Notes: a model not told the origin generated them from the sequence alone. DNA of 64,000 bases from Dryomyza anilis (GCA_951804985.1 OX638132.1:20627529-20691528); one strand, 5' to 3'. Numbered from the stretch's first letter, positions 24,311 through 36,674 are shown. Numbers and translations are program-made.

Positions 24311-24719
24311 AAATAGCCTTTAAGATTGGCAAAAAGTCTTAAAGATATCGGCTCTCTTTCAAAAGAGTAGAGTACATCGCAATCTCACACAAAATGTTTA
24401 TTATTTCTCAAATATTTTTTTAATGAAACTAAAGCGCATGTTTCAATGCGACTTGTGACAGATGAAATTCTACTCATGCGTTCATATGGCGTCAGACTAA
24501 ATGCAAGCGTTCAAACCTTTTGAAGTAGAAAATAAAAGAAAATGTTTCTATTTGAAGAGCTTTGTAGGCTTTGACAGCTACGAAAATGTCAGAAGCCAGT
24601 AAAGCAAGCAAGCAAAGCAAGTCGCATTGAAACATTCGCTTAAGATCTATGAAATAACGATTATTCGGCAATTGCCAATCGGACGACCTAATAGCGAGTA
24701 GCTCTACTTTTGCGTTGCT

Positions 24720-25065
24720 GATTATATCTTGAATACTTTTCGAGTTATTAGTTCTGAAAGAGCTATATAAAGTGACTTGTATGGTAGGTGGGCGTGTCCG
24801 TAGACCGATTTGGCTCATTTTCAAACTCAGTTCCTACTTTTGGCTAAGACATATTGTGACCAAATTTCATTGTATTCTGACCAGTATTTCTCAAGTTTCC
24901 TCGTATACGGACAGCAAGACAGACGGACATAGCTAAACGGACTCGAATAGTGATGCTGATCAAGAATATATATACTTTTCCATACCGGCCACGCCTCCTA
25001 AGGGACGTTACAATATCTGCACAAACTTAATATACCCTGTACCTCATAGGTGTGGCGTATAAACA
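24720..25065 (-). repeat. Dispersed repeat, inverted copy
   Basis: Shares GCTGATCAAGAATATATATA, ACAGACGGACATAGCTAAA and a TATACCCTG..GGCGTATAAA end with the dispersed family of 22628-23332, in the opposite orientation. Confidence 0.55.
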
Positions 25066-25689
25066 ATCTCTATTTTTTTTTTTCATATTATATGTTCATG
25101 TTGACCGATTGCAACATTTTAAAAAAATGTTGAAGATGAGAGATGACATTAAAAAAAAGGCTTAATACATTTACCTAAACAATATACGAATATATTATAC
25201 ACGCAGTAGTTTCTGTACCGGTTCTTATACAACTACATAAGTATTTAATTAGCACACGGTCTGTAGTTCCACTTTCACATTACTTCTTAAGTGAAAATGC
25301 AACTACTCTACAAACCATTCGATGATAACACTGTTCTACAAGCATTTTTCACCAAAATAAAACTTATCATTTCTGGTAGATTTCGTTATCCTGATTGTTT
25401 AAGACAACATTAGCATTAAGACCACATTGTGGGTTTACCAAACTATTTTTTTTTATTTTAAAGGACTCGAAAAATCGATAAAAGAAGTTTTAAAAGTATT
25501 AAATATTCATCGAATATAATAAGATTATGATAAGAGCACGAAGTTCAGGAAGCCTGATCAGGATAGCAGCAGAAGATGTGAATCTTTTTGTATTATACAT
25601 CGCTTTATGTAAATTTTTTACCAAAAAAAAATAGAAGTTTTTGTTTAGAAGTTATGAGCCTTTTTAGAAATCCCTTCCATCAAGGACTT

Positions 25690-26660
25690 TATGGTGTTTT
25701 CATGAGTGTTTTTGGAAGCTGAAATCTCTTATTCTTAAAAACCTTATGTCCGTCGATTAACCTTTCGTCTCCTTCAGTTTCCTCTTAATTAGAGCCCAAT
25801 AACGCGACTGGCCTCATTTCTGGGCAGTTTGGCGGATTAGGCGCGTTAGGTATAATTCTGATATTATTGCTGGTGAACCACTCCTCCCTTTTTCCATAGT
25901 GGCATGATGCCAGATCAGGACAAAAGAAGTAAGATACTTAACACTGCATTACAAATGGTGTTAACCACTTTTGCAAGCTTTTAACAATATAACTTCCGAG
26001 TCAATCAACACGGATATGTGTGTTGATTGACTCAGAAGTTGCATACAGCTGGCTTTTTTGACTTCAACTGCAATTGCCTGCCACACGAGAAATTTCTTGG
26101 GGACTTGTATTTTTTTGGATTCTGTACTTTTCTGGCATATTTTTCTGCTGATACACTTGTGAAAGACGTTGCTGGAAGCTGCGAAAAGTTCGCCAATTTT
26201 TTTGTCAGCCATATGGCAACACTGATATTTTATTGTAAAGTTTTCTACAATTTTCTTCTTCTATTTCTTTCGTCAATGATTTTCGTGGCATTCCGATTTG
26301 AGACTTTCTGAACTTTGTACGATTTAAGGCCAACTTCCTTTTCACTTTGCTACTTTTCTGCCCGAAGCATTTGGATTTTTTATAAAAAATGTCCTTGACA
26401 CGTTTATCTCTGTGTAGGTCTCCCGATCCACATTCTCTGCCACATTTAACTTTTTGATCAATGTTTAGATTGTCATTAATGTTTTTCAAAACCAGTTAAA
26501 CAGTTTGACGGGACACTTTAACAGTTTTGGCAATTTCTAAGTGACTCCATTTCGTATTTTGTTGAAAAAATATCACCATGATTTTTCGAATTTCAGTTTG
26601 AGTACCAATTTCTAGTAAACACTTCTGTGGAAATGAAAATAACTTATTTGTGTTCATCTG
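25690..26660 (-). pseudogene. Decayed Tc1/mariner-superfamily transposase
   Basis: Reading the minus strand, broken frames give in order a helix-turn-helix-like KWSHLEIAKTVKVSRQTV (about 26565-26510), a basic linker, PKKFLVWQAI (about 26105-26075), DLASCHYGK (about 25905) and PNPPNCPEMRP (about 25830). These are the expected landmarks of an IS630/Tc1/mariner transposase, including the second and third catalytic acidic residues. Several stops and frameshifts show it is inactive. It is a different family from the mariner at 22178. Confidence 0.65.
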
Positions 26661-27264
26661 TCATAAAATTCGAAGACGATGGTATGCTAATATTTTCTAT
26701 CGGACACTTCTATCAAAAATAGGAAGTAAAAAACTATGTTACAATTTTTTCGTGCGCACTCCTTATTTGAAGTGAGGATTCATTCAGTCATTCAAAATTA
26801 AGTGTGTCATAACTTATAATGGAATTTATCTCATTTATTCGATCAACTGGATTAAAACTGGATTATAAGACAAAATTAGGCGTAATTTTCACATGTAGTT
26901 AGGCGGTTTTGCAGTACCGTCGACGATATATATTTAGATTAACATGAACTCTGACTCGATTTAGAAGAGCTAGATCAATGAATTACTTATATACAAAAAA
27001 AAAAACATTAGTCTCAGTGTAGTTACAATCCACAAAACACTGTAAACAATGTAATCAATAAACACGTCAGCAGACACGGAATTGTTAAAAAATCAATTGA
27101 GTAATTCACGCTTATCCGACGGAAACATAACACCCGAATGACATTTTGATCGGGATATTTTGAAGGGATATGTAAATCGAATACAAATTACAGTTCAATT
27201 TTGGAGTAGTTGATTTTAATTAAAAAGTTTATTTTATTAAAATTTGAATCACATGTACCAACAG

Positions 27265-27907
27265 TTCGGACAAAATAATAGTCACTAACTTGTTCAACTT
27301 ATTTTAAATATTTTGACCATTTTTAATTTACGATCACTTGTAATAAATTATTGTCAATATGTCTTATTTCAAAAACGAAAAATTGCGAACAAAAATAAAC
27401 TGAGTTTTGTACAACCGCTTAAACACAAAAAGTCAGTATTGAAAGCGGACAAAAAAAAAATAGGATCACATTTAAAATAATTAAAAATGTATATACTATT
27501 TTATATATTCACAGAAAATAATTTGAAAGTATTAATTTTAAGTAAAAAGTAAATTTCTACGATTTACAAGATTCAATTTTAAAAATAAAATACGTTACTT
27601 TAGTAATATTGGTAGGGCAAAGCATTGCTCAGATGTTAAGGATTCCCTCATTAAAATGTTAAAAATTTAAGGTCGCGGCCATCGCAAATCAACCAAATCC
27701 ACATTACATTGCACAAAATACATTTCTGTCTCAAACACCACCTTTTTTAAAAGGTAGACCATAGAAAACTGTCATGAAGGTGGAAAATCACATAAAGTTA
27801 CTATCATGTCGGGACCTTTTAAAGTCAGCTGTAGCAAATCAAACTAAGCTAGGGCTCCAAATTTCAACTAGAACAGTCATCCTGTAACGTAAACAACTTC
27901 ATCAAAA
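27265..27907 (+). pseudogene. Tc1-like element remnant, abutting a Helitron
   Basis: A terminal motif CGGACAAAATAATAGTCACT (27278-27297) resembles Tc1-type inverted repeats. Downstream frames read GRAKHCSDVKDSLIKML (about 27615-27665) and ANQTKLGLQISTRTV (about 27836-27880), typical of the N-terminal DNA-binding part of Tc1-like transposases, interrupted by stops. The similarity stops at the 5' end of the Helitron at 27908; no continuation was recognised on the far side. Confidence 0.5.
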
Positions 27908-28144
27908 TCTATATATATAAAACTCTTGGTCCGTCTGTCTGTCTGTCTGTTTGTTCCAGCATCACGTCTAAATCGCTGAACCGATTTAACTGAAATTTTG
28001 CCACAGGATACTAAGGAGTCCGGAGGGTGTCATAGGCTATATATGGGCGGGATTGGACAAATGGGCGTGGTACCTCCCATACAACCTAAACTTTCAAAAC
28101 GACATAACTCAGCACATACACAATCCAAAAAGATTAAACAAAAA

Positions 28145-28580
28145 AATTAAAATTCACCACACTAAAACTCACCACACTAAAACTCACCACACTAAAACTC
28201 ACCACAATAAGACTCACCACGCTAAAACTCACCACACTAAAAATTCACCATACTAAAACTCACCACACTAAAACTCACCACACCAAAATTCACCACACTA
28301 AAAATCACCACACTAAAACTCAACACAATAAAGCTCACCACACTAAAACTCACCACACTAAAACTCACCATACTAAAAACTCACCACACCGAAACTCACC
28401 ACACTAAAACTCACCACACTAAAACTCACCGCACTAAAACTCACCACAATAAAACTCACCGCACTAAAACACACCACACCAAAACTCACCACACTAAAAA
28501 TTCACTAAACTAAAAATTGAACACTCTAAAAATTCACTAAACTAAAAATTCAACACACTAAAACTCACCACATTAAAACT
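28145..28580. repeat. Minisatellite, 15-bp unit AAAACTCACCACACT
   Basis: Roughly 28 imperfect copies lie inside the Helitron; variants replace CACACT by CACAAT, CGCACT or CATACT. The open frame HTKTHHTKTHH across it is only translated repeat. Confidence 0.9.
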
Positions 28581-28587
28581 AACTAAA

Positions 28588-28712
28588 ACTTCTACTGGGA
28601 AAAACTCTACGGGGAAGAATTCTACCGGGAAGAGTTCTACCGTGAAAAATTCTACGGTAAAGCGTTCTATGGGGAAGAATTTTACGGCGAAGAGTTCTAC
28701 GGCGAAATATTC
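28588..28712. repeat. Second minisatellite, 15-bp unit TCTACGGGGAAGAAT
   Basis: About eight imperfect copies of unrelated sequence but identical 15-bp period follow the first array directly within the Helitron. Confidence 0.85.
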
Positions 28713-30319
28713 TACTGTCTGAATTGTCTTTGAGAAAAGTTGTTTTGGCGGAGAATTATTATTTGGTTACTACATTTATAAAACCAATAAAAACTTCCAC
28801 AGCGAAGCACGGGCCCCTGATATAAAAAATAATAATAAAGTGAATAATAATATGAATTCACAAAATCTTGGCACGAGTCGTGCACGGGTCCAGCTAGTAT
28901 ATAAATAAAATGAATATTAAATAGAATATAATATAGAATATAACGTTACAATTCGTATCCTTCTTTTGCACATTTTTCGTCTACAACTTAGTGCCTTGTA
29001 CTAATTATAATCGAATAATTCAAATTGATCCTATATCATAGCTCTTGATTACTTGGATTGTCGACCTGTTCTAGTAAACATAATAAACAAAAAAAAAAAA
29101 GACGACAGAATGAATAATCAATGTATATTATTCAAAAAATCAGAAATAATTTCCAAAAACTTTTATAGAATTTAATGGTCAAAAACTAAAAAAACCCTAT
29201 TTTATAAGAAAAATCGATGCGGAGAATTTTCAGCGGAATCTAAATATAGGAAATGGACGCCAAAACCTCAAAGTTCGAGTTTTATACCGAAATCGACAAT
29301 TTCAACCCTGAATTGAAATGCCGTCTGCCAGAAGCAATAAACTAAAACAAGTGGATATGTCATCAGTTTGTAAAATTAATTACTATTTCAACAAACTAGC
29401 GATGAGCAGAATACGATAAAAATACAGAAACAGTGATTACTTTAACAAGAAATACTCTTTGTTTTTTCCAGTATTTAAAAATTCAACAATAGAGTCATTG
29501 GGCTGTCACTTATTTGAAACTTTTTCGATTTTTAGTTTTCTCACCCCCTAGAATTGTTTATTAGGGACAAAAAATAAGATATGCAAAATATTTTCAACAT
29601 TGCTTTATAAAACAATCGATAACACGGAAAATGATCGAAAATCCGATTACATATAATTTTTAACGCAAACAATTCTGCAAGATTGGTTACTCGAAATATT
29701 GTTTAAAATATTCTAAATTTGGACTCCTAGCACAAATGCACCTCCTAGTACAATGTTCAATGTACTTGCGGCACGTGTTTCCGATGTTCCAATTCAAAAA
29801 AATGTGCACACCTTATTTTTTAGTCATAATAAACAATCCTGGGGTCTCGTTTCACGATCTCGTCGATTTTTTCTTATGTGCAAAAATACTCTCAGACGGT
29901 GTAATAATTCCTGCTTCCGTATTTTTACCCGATATTGTTCATTGATGCACCGAGAGCAAAACGTAGTTAAACAAAGCATTAATTTTTTTCATTTAAATTT
30001 TTCGTAAACAAATGCTGAATCTTTCAAACGATTTTCAACAACAAAGAAAAGTAAATGGCGCCTGACTTTTGGTAAATGATTTAAAATGTAAATACTTTAA
30101 CCATGCCCTACACCTATTAGGTACATTAAGTTTCTACTGATATTCTCAGTATACCATGTCCGTCTTTTATATTGGGTACAATACTGTTGAAAATTACTGA
30201 AGGACACTACTTGAGGGATACTTATATGGGAATCCTGTACGAAATTTTGATATAAATGTCCGCTTGTTCGTGTGTGAATATTTAAGCGACATTGTCGCCA
30301 GATCTACGTTGACGTCAAT

Positions 30320-30535
30320 GTAGGCGACACCGTCCAAGACATTGTCGTCGACGAATATATCGGTGAGGTTGCCATAATGCCCGATTGATATTGCTTCACT
30401 GTATCGTCTAAGGTTGCATTTTTTCAAAAAATTGCTATTTTTTTATGAATTTTTAAAAAAATGCAACCTTAGGCGAAACTCACAAAAGATACAATGTAAA
30501 TCGGGCATAATGCTAATCGTCGAATGCCGTCAACG
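30320..30535. repeat. Imperfect long inverted repeat (foldback)
   Basis: The core is CTAAGGTTGCATTTTTT (30408-30424) and its inverse AAAAAATGCAACCTTAG (about 30457-30474). Imperfect arms continue outward through ATAATGCCCGAT on the left and ATCGGGCATAAT on the right (30375 to 30512), and more weakly beyond. The transcript of either strand could fold into a hairpin of about 55 bp per arm. A 77-codon frame on the minus strand (30194-30427) matches nothing I recognise. Confidence 0.55.
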
Positions 30536-31095
30536 ATGTTTTAAACACTACAAAATTTTGCGTGAAAAATTTTAAAATGTTACTTTGACGAATTTGTCGT
30601 AAAAGTGCTTTTGTCCAACTGGGTTGTTACGGTAAATTAAAAAAAAACATGACATTATAATATTTATTTTGAAAACAAACTAGAAGTATAAGAAATGGAT
30701 CCAAATAATCATAGTGTAATTAAACTTAATTTGTAATAAAAACCGGAATTGCTATAAATTGCAAAACTTTACATAAACATAGATTCTTTGAGCACCTCTG
30801 CAGAGAACTGAGTTTTACATATCCTTTCCCATTTTAAAAGGGAAATCACTTAAAGTGCCGGCATTCAAACGATGGCATGGTCAAGTGAATTGGGCAATAC
30901 ATTTTATATTCTGTGGACTGATGAGTCAATAGCTTTCGTAACAAAAGATACCGGTATGAGATTCCCTCATTACGCTCTGCAGTCCATGCTCATGCGCTCA
31001 TTGGTCTGTCCATAGGTTTCCATTTTATTAGTTTTCTTCTATTATTCATTGCATAAACTAAGACTAAACCATATTTATAATATATATATAGCATT

Positions 31096-31469
31096 GGGTG
31101 TTTTCGTAAATCATTTTAGAGCAGAGTTCTGAACATGATCTGAATATACCGAATATTGTCAGAGTTGAACGCAATCTGAACTCAACTTGAAGACACTGAT
31201 TTAAATTATAAACAACTTGAGCAGGAGTTGTCTAATTCGTATGAAGTCTTGTGTTTGACAAATAAAATTAATGTCAAAATCAGTACTGTTCAGCCAGCTC
31301 GATAAAATGAAATCGAGCACGTCGAGTCTGTTCTGAACAACCGACTTCGATAATCTGAGCGAATAAACAAACGCAAACTACTGACTCTAAATGTTCAGAG
31401 TTTAAAAACAAACGCAGATCTTTTTTTGACAGTCCGAGCTCAGTTCAGAACTAATAAACGAAAACGCCC
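31096..31469. mobile_element. MITE with GGGTGTTTTCG ends, ATT-flanked
   Basis: The left end GGGTGTTTTCG is inverted at the right (CGAAAACGCCC, one mismatch), and the 3-bp direct repeat ATT lies directly outside both ends (31093-31095, 31470-31472). Interior TTCAGA/CTGAAC motifs are repeated. A 3-bp duplication with GGG ends suggests a Harbinger-like origin, though ATT is not the usual TWA. Confidence 0.5.
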
Positions 31470-31499
31470 ATTATATTTTTTTTTAATTATCCCTGTAAT

Positions 31500-31820
31500 T
31501 TCTTGTAAATTTCGTCATACTGCAAATTAAATATCAGCTGTTCCAAATGAGAAAAATAATCTTCCACTTAAACGCTATTCACTGTCGATAATTCGTTGAC
31601 ATATATTAAAAAAAAACACTGCACTGAATGAAACTTAAACTGCCACTGAAAAACTGCTCGAATAGTTAAACTACGTATAAGTAAAGGTAGTTTAAACTAA
31701 CACTGAAAAACAGACCCTAAGTAAACTTAGTTTAAACTAACACTGAAAAACAGACCCTAAGTAAACTTAGTTTAAACTAATTGCAAACTACCACTGAAAA
31801 CTGGTACTTAGTAGGTCAGA
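31500..31820. repeat. Partial relative of the 12377-12965 element with 53-bp tandem units
   Basis: Shares ATCAGCTGTTCCAAATGAGA-like core sequence and the ACTGAAAA end with the element in intron 2. Two tandem units of about 53 bp (AACACTGAAAAACAGACCCT..AGTTTAAACT) lie at about 31710-31780. Confidence 0.45.
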
Positions 31821-31849
31821 AGTTATATTATTTTAAAGTGTTTATTATA

Positions 31850-32215
31850 TAGGAGGTAACACGCGCCTTTCTTCAATCAGAGGTCTGGAGCTATAGATTT
31901 TTTAAAGTTATGGTTCTATGGGAGGTGCTACGCCCCTTTTGTCCAATCCATCTCAAATTTAGAAAAAAAAAAAAACCTATATCCACTAAGCCAAATTTCA
32001 TGACTGTGGCCCGAAATGACAAAAATGTAATAGTCCCCTTACAAAATGTAAGGAAAATAGATTTTTCCGAATTTTCAAAATTTGCAAAGAATTTTTCCAA
32101 TTTTCTCGCCGTAAAAATGTTCAATGGACAGAGACGAACACAACAAAAAAAAATAAATACAGCTCAAATCGGACGATGCATTCTCGAGTTATGAGCGGTC
32201 TTACGTATTCTTCTT
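31850..32215. repeat. Dispersed repeat fragment with GGGAGGT..CTACGCCCC
   Basis: Shares ATGGGAGGTRYTACGCCCCT and a following CATGACTG-type segment with 36680-36810. No coding capacity recognised. Confidence 0.35.
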
Positions 32216-32229
32216 TCCCGATCATAATA

Positions 32230-32330
32230 CAATAAGTATCCCTATCAAAGGCCACCTGAAATGATCCTGATCAGGATCTACTAGGGTAAACGTAATTTTG
32301 AATCCGCCTAAGCCAAGCAAATGATTTTTG
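32230..32330. repeat. Short dispersed repeat shared with 21600-21750
   Basis: Matches 21600-21750 in order through GCCACCTG, CCTGATCAGG, CTACTAGGGTAA and AATCCGCCTAAG. Confidence 0.3.
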
Positions 32331-33044
32331 GATATCCAGAGCATAGTACAATCTCAAAATCAAAATTACTATACATATATATAAAGTGTCGTACTTCAAT
32401 AAAAATATTTTAAAAAATTTAAATAAAAACAGGATCGTTTCTAATGGTATGGCCACCATACTGATTGATTCTTATTTGTATGGAGAAAAAAATCTATGAT
32501 TTATGGTGGTACCCTCTCAATTTATTCATTTATTCGAAAGATTAATTTGACAAACATTTTAAATCGATTTAATAATGGTAATCTGTCCGTCTCGGTTTGA
32601 TGATTACTTCAGGAAAAATAAAATGTTCATTGTTTCACTTTTCATTAGGAATCCAAATATTAATATATTGAAATAGATCTTTCATATTTGAATAGTTAAA
32701 ATTTGACTTAGGCTGAAGTCGACTTTATTTCGTTAATTGAATTGACTGAAATTTGTATGTATTTTTTTTAAGCAGGAAAATAGTGTTTTCACATGGTCAT
32801 TTTTAGGCAATAAATGATTTTGTACAGTGTTGTCTTAGAAAATCGATCATACTAACTAAAACGAGTAAAATAAAATATCTGTACATTTTAGTTCTTTCTT
32901 TAAAAGAGTTTTTTTAATGCTCATTTTTAATATCATGTCGCGGATATCTACACAAGAAGGTAAGTTAAGCAAAAAAAATTGTATGGATGAATTTGAAGAA
33001 TCATTAAAGTAAATTTCTGGTACCAAAAATAGTATTATGTAAAA

Positions 33045-33180
33045 AGGTATCGGGTTCAATCCCCGTGACTGTCAACATCATTTTCATACACAACACGTGT
33101 CATCTTCTTCCGAATATTATTGCTAGGGCAGTTATAACAAAGAAATATTTACTGGTTTGTTGTTGCTTGGCGGACATTCG
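33045..33180 (+). mobile_element. Possible SINE fragment (B-box-like)
   Basis: GGGTTCAATCCCCG (about 33049-33062) resembles a polymerase III B box and T-arm, and TTGTTGTTG follows about 100 bp later, as in the 24083-24310 SINE. No A box was recognised, so this is tentative. Confidence 0.3.
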
Positions 33181-34367
33181 CAGCAAATAACAATACACAA
33201 TTTGACGCTTGTATTTTAAACTTATGTGTTTGGAATTGTCAACTAAATAGCCTTCTGCAGCCATTTTCCACACTAATTAATAAAATATTGGTGTACTAAG
33301 TTCTTATATCAACAACAATTTTCATATTGATGTGATCAGCACCATTTTTAAAGTACGTGGTGACATGTTACCGCTCAATAAAAAACGTTGGAATTCTTCT
33401 GCAGCATCAGCTACTTGTTCTATATGCAACATGTGGGAAATAAAAGACACATTTTATTGGTAGATTGCTTATTTGAGGCGAAAATATTTTGGTAACTCAA
33501 TAATTTCTTATTTTGATTTTTAACAACTGAATTAAAAAGACAATATATATTGCGTTTCGAATAGATGCAAATATGAATTTATGTTTGAAATTTGCTTAGC
33601 ATTTATTTTATCAAATATTTCACTTTCCATCCTATTGCCATTATTGCACAGTTCTTTTTCTTTTTATTAATTTATAAATACCTTCAAAATATATTATTTT
33701 AAAATATGTAATACAACATAACAAATTTTATTGTTATAATTAGTTTATGTCGTATATATTATATATAGCTATATTTTATTTTATTTTTGAATATTAAATT
33801 GTACTATACACAATTTAAATCATTCTTATGTTGCTAACCCAGGCACACGGCTAGTCCATTGCCTTATAATGTTAATCACACTTAACCATGTAACTTTAAT
33901 TATCTATAATAAAATATTTTTTGAATTGAATTGATATCGTTACTAAAATCGTCTACGAAATTAAATAACATTTCGAATTCTTTTCGATGAGGAAATTGAA
34001 TATTTTCTAATTCGTTTCAATATAGAGAATTCATACAATAACAATTGTGTTGTTTCTTTCGAAAACGCTATTATTATCGAATCGTTGAATCGTTCGAAAA
34101 CGATAATAATGTTCGTTCGTTCGTTTCGAATTCGTTTTGATACCGTTTAGTATGCTAGGTACAATCATCGAGGCGCTATAATCAATAAATTGACCGTCTT
34201 TTTTTCTGTCCACTCACAAAATATACCGTGAATCTGCCAATAAAATTCCACAAAATTTTACAACATGCTATACACTTCCCAAAATATTACATTTATCTGT
34301 GTGTTTGCCTGAAATATTCCTGAAAAATACTAAACATTTTTTCTTAGGATGTTACGATAGTTATTTT

Positions 34368-34715
34368 TATACCCAACAATAATAGTGAAAGGTTATATTC
34401 AGTTTGGTCCGCCGTTTGTAACACCCAGAAGCAGGCATATCGAGTATTGAAAAATATATATGTATATTCTTGATCAGCATGACCTTCTGTGTCTATTTAC
34501 CAATGTTATGAAATTCATAATTTAGATTACCTATATAAATACCTAAGCTGTCTGTGCCAAAAAAAATTGGCTTGATCGGTCCATTGTGTCCTGTGAACCG
34601 AACACATATGTACAAATAATAACCTATATTAAAAATATATCTACAGATGAGTTTGACTTTATACCGGTTGAAGAAAATTTTTTTGTTTAAATATAAATTA
34701 AGAGGATTCATATCT
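34368..34715 (+). repeat. Dispersed repeat, partial direct copy
   Basis: Follows the 22628-23332 family from ATAATAGTGAAAGG through GTTTGTAACACCCAGAAG, CTTGATCAGCATGACC and GATCGGTCCATTGTG, then decays. It lacks the (GTCT)n tract and the terminal palindrome. Confidence 0.55.
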
Positions 34716-35251
34716 GCACTGTAAATTTTTCATCTAATAAAAAAATAAAATTGCGCGCAACTCGAAATGAACGCACTTTTAGCTGGCTTCGCGTAAATTA
34801 TTTTATAACATTTTTGTTACACTCCAATTTTTAGTTATATCACTTATAATCATTTCACAATACAATTTAATGAAAACACTTTTGCCTAAGATTTTGCCTA
34901 AGAAATCAGAAAAAGTTGGAGCGTGTTAAAGACAATTGCCAAAAATCGTACACGATGGCGTGTAGGTGTAGTTGATGTCCTATGTCCCGCTAGGGATCCA
35001 AGAAACTGAAGAAGATATTTGCCACAAAACATAATTTTACTGACAACTAACGAAAAAATAGAACAAAATATTCATTATATTTTATCTACGTTTTATTAAT
35101 TCAATCATTTCAGTTATATGGGAGGTACCAACTCGACTTTTAAATATCAACATCTAAATGCTGATTATTAAATTTTCATAGAATATTTGTCAATCCTCAT
35201 ACTAATTTTTCTAAAAATAACACTATTTGAGGTTTTGGTATTACCTGCCCC

Positions 35252-35520
35252 ATTGTGCGTTGGTAGGAAAGGTCCATGACAAACATGGACTGGGGCTAAC
35301 AGCATCTTTTCATAGAAAACATATTTCTATAACACGCTACCACTCGCCAGCTAGTGGCAAACCTCCGAGAGTAAGCACTGACCATGATTTGGATTCGATA
35401 TTAAGCTGTAGAACCCACCACTTTGAGTACAAATATAACACGCACAGGTCAAATGGTGAGAGTAATCTTTCTAAGTTCTTCAGGACTGTAGCGCCAAACT
35501 AGTAATTATTTTTATTATTA
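35252..35520 (+). mobile_element. SINE, decayed direct-strand copy of the 20671-20978 family
   Basis: Reads GTGCGTTGG, GAAAGGTCC, GACTGGGGCTAACA and CATCTTTTCATAG in the same order as the complete SINE, and ends GGACTGTAGCGCCAAACTA followed by an (ATT)n tail. The tRNA head is mutated and the B box is lost. Confidence 0.65.
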
Positions 35521-35638
35521 TTTGTTAATACTTGAAAACTACTTTCTTTAATTATATGTGCTTTTTATTATTTTTTTTAATCATGTTCTTAGTTTTTTAT
35601 ATGTTTGTTATTTAAAATAATTTTTCTATTCCAAAATA

Positions 35639-35898
35639 TATCGTCGTTGTAGAACGAAAAGTCACCAAATACATTTTAATGAAAATCTTAAATTTCGAGT
35701 TTGTTGATTAATATTATAAAAAGTAATTATTGCATTTTTAAAGTTGAAATATCAATTGATTGATTTACATTTTCTTATTATGTGGTACAAAAATTTATAC
35801 CTTCGATTAAAAATTAACAGATATATAAAGATTTTTGTAACTGAAAATTTTGCATTTTGAAAATATATTTGGTGACTTTTCGTTCAACAATGACGATA
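35639..35898. mobile_element. 260-bp MITE family A, copy 2
   Basis: The ends TATCGTCGTTGTAGAACGAA and the inverse TTCGTTCAACAATGACGATA are 260 bp apart. The interior matches 17308-17566 and 55583-55842. Confidence 0.7.
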
Positions 35899-35974
35899 TT
35901 TTCTTCAAGAACTGTTCGTTTTAAATGACGTATTGAATTGCATTAAAAAGTTATACATAGTTTTAAAATTATCA

Positions 35975-36105
35975 TTATTATATCTATGCTGTCTGATAGA
36001 GAAAATGGTCATGATCGGCCAATTATGACCTTATCTGTAGCCACTTATATTCAAATATATCGCTGATATAACGCAGTTTCTTTTAATTGTCAAGATTAGT
36101 TTAAT
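35975..36105 (+). repeat. Dispersed repeat, short fragment
   Basis: Shares TATCTATGCTGTCTG..GAGAAAATGGTCATGATCGG with the middle of the 22628-23332 family. Confidence 0.4.
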
Positions 36106-36108
36106 ATA

Positions 36109-36674
36109 CTAAGGGCCGTTTTCACAATATCTAGTTATATATTAACTTCCACTTTAACCAACAGTTTGCGCAAAATTCGGTTTCACAATCAGTTGTTATA
36201 TCTGTTTGTCATGTAAATGTTCTTTAACCGGCAGATACTTTAACCGATAGAACATGTTTCCGTTATATTTATAACCGACAGATTTTGACAATCCATTGAA
36301 AAAATTATGCTACTATTTGTGCATACAATTGTTCCCGAAATACCACAATGCAATGTCGCAAAATATCATAAGATAAATTACAATAGGAATATTTGCAAAA
36401 AGGTCTATTGCCATTGCAAATCCGTCGTCGCAATATCGTCGAGAAACAAATTCACAAATTCATGAAATTTTAAATTTAAAAAATTCAATTTGAATTAATT
36501 TATTTATGTCAATTAATTGCTAGATATGACAGAAAATCCGGAAGTTAAACAAATTGTATTGGTGAAAACGAAAGTATTTTACGGAAACTTTATTCTGAAA
36601 GTCAGGCTATCTGCCAGTTAACAAACGTACAGATACATTTTAACGTAACCGAACATTGTGAAAACGGCCCTTAG
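36109..36674. mobile_element. 566-bp element with CTAAGGGCCGTTTTCACAAT ends
   Basis: The left end CTAAGGGCCGTTTTCACAAT is inverted at the right as ATTGTGAAAACGGCCCTTAG, perfect over 20 bp. ATATA lies immediately outside both ends (36104-36108, 36675-36679), a possible 5-bp target duplication in AT-rich DNA. No transposase frame; a non-autonomous DNA element of unassigned superfamily. Confidence 0.6.

Larger units (their letters stand above)
27908..28897 (+). mobile_element. Complete non-autonomous Helitron (990 bp)
   Basis: The element starts TCTATATATATAAAAC and ends CTAG (28894-28897). It sits between A (27907) and T (28898), the target preference of Helitrons. A short hairpin, GCACGAGTCGTGC (28871-28883), lies 10 bp before CTAG, as expected for a Helitron 3' terminator. 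The subterminal GAACCGATTTAACTGAAATT and GCGAAGCACGGGC resemble insect Helitrons. There is no Rep/helicase frame, so mobilisation would need a partner element. Its middle is two minisatellites, both of 15-bp period (28145-28580 and 28588-28712). Confidence 0.8.

Noticed and set aside
28053..28256. Histidine/threonine-repeat protein
   Set aside because: It is only the 15-bp minisatellite read in one frame.
28145..28712. CRISPR-like array
   Set aside because: Units are contiguous 15-bp repeats without spacers, in an insect genome inside a Helitron.
30194..30427. 77-codon minus-strand gene
   Set aside because: Overlaps a foldback arm, matches nothing recognised, and has no splice or promoter context.
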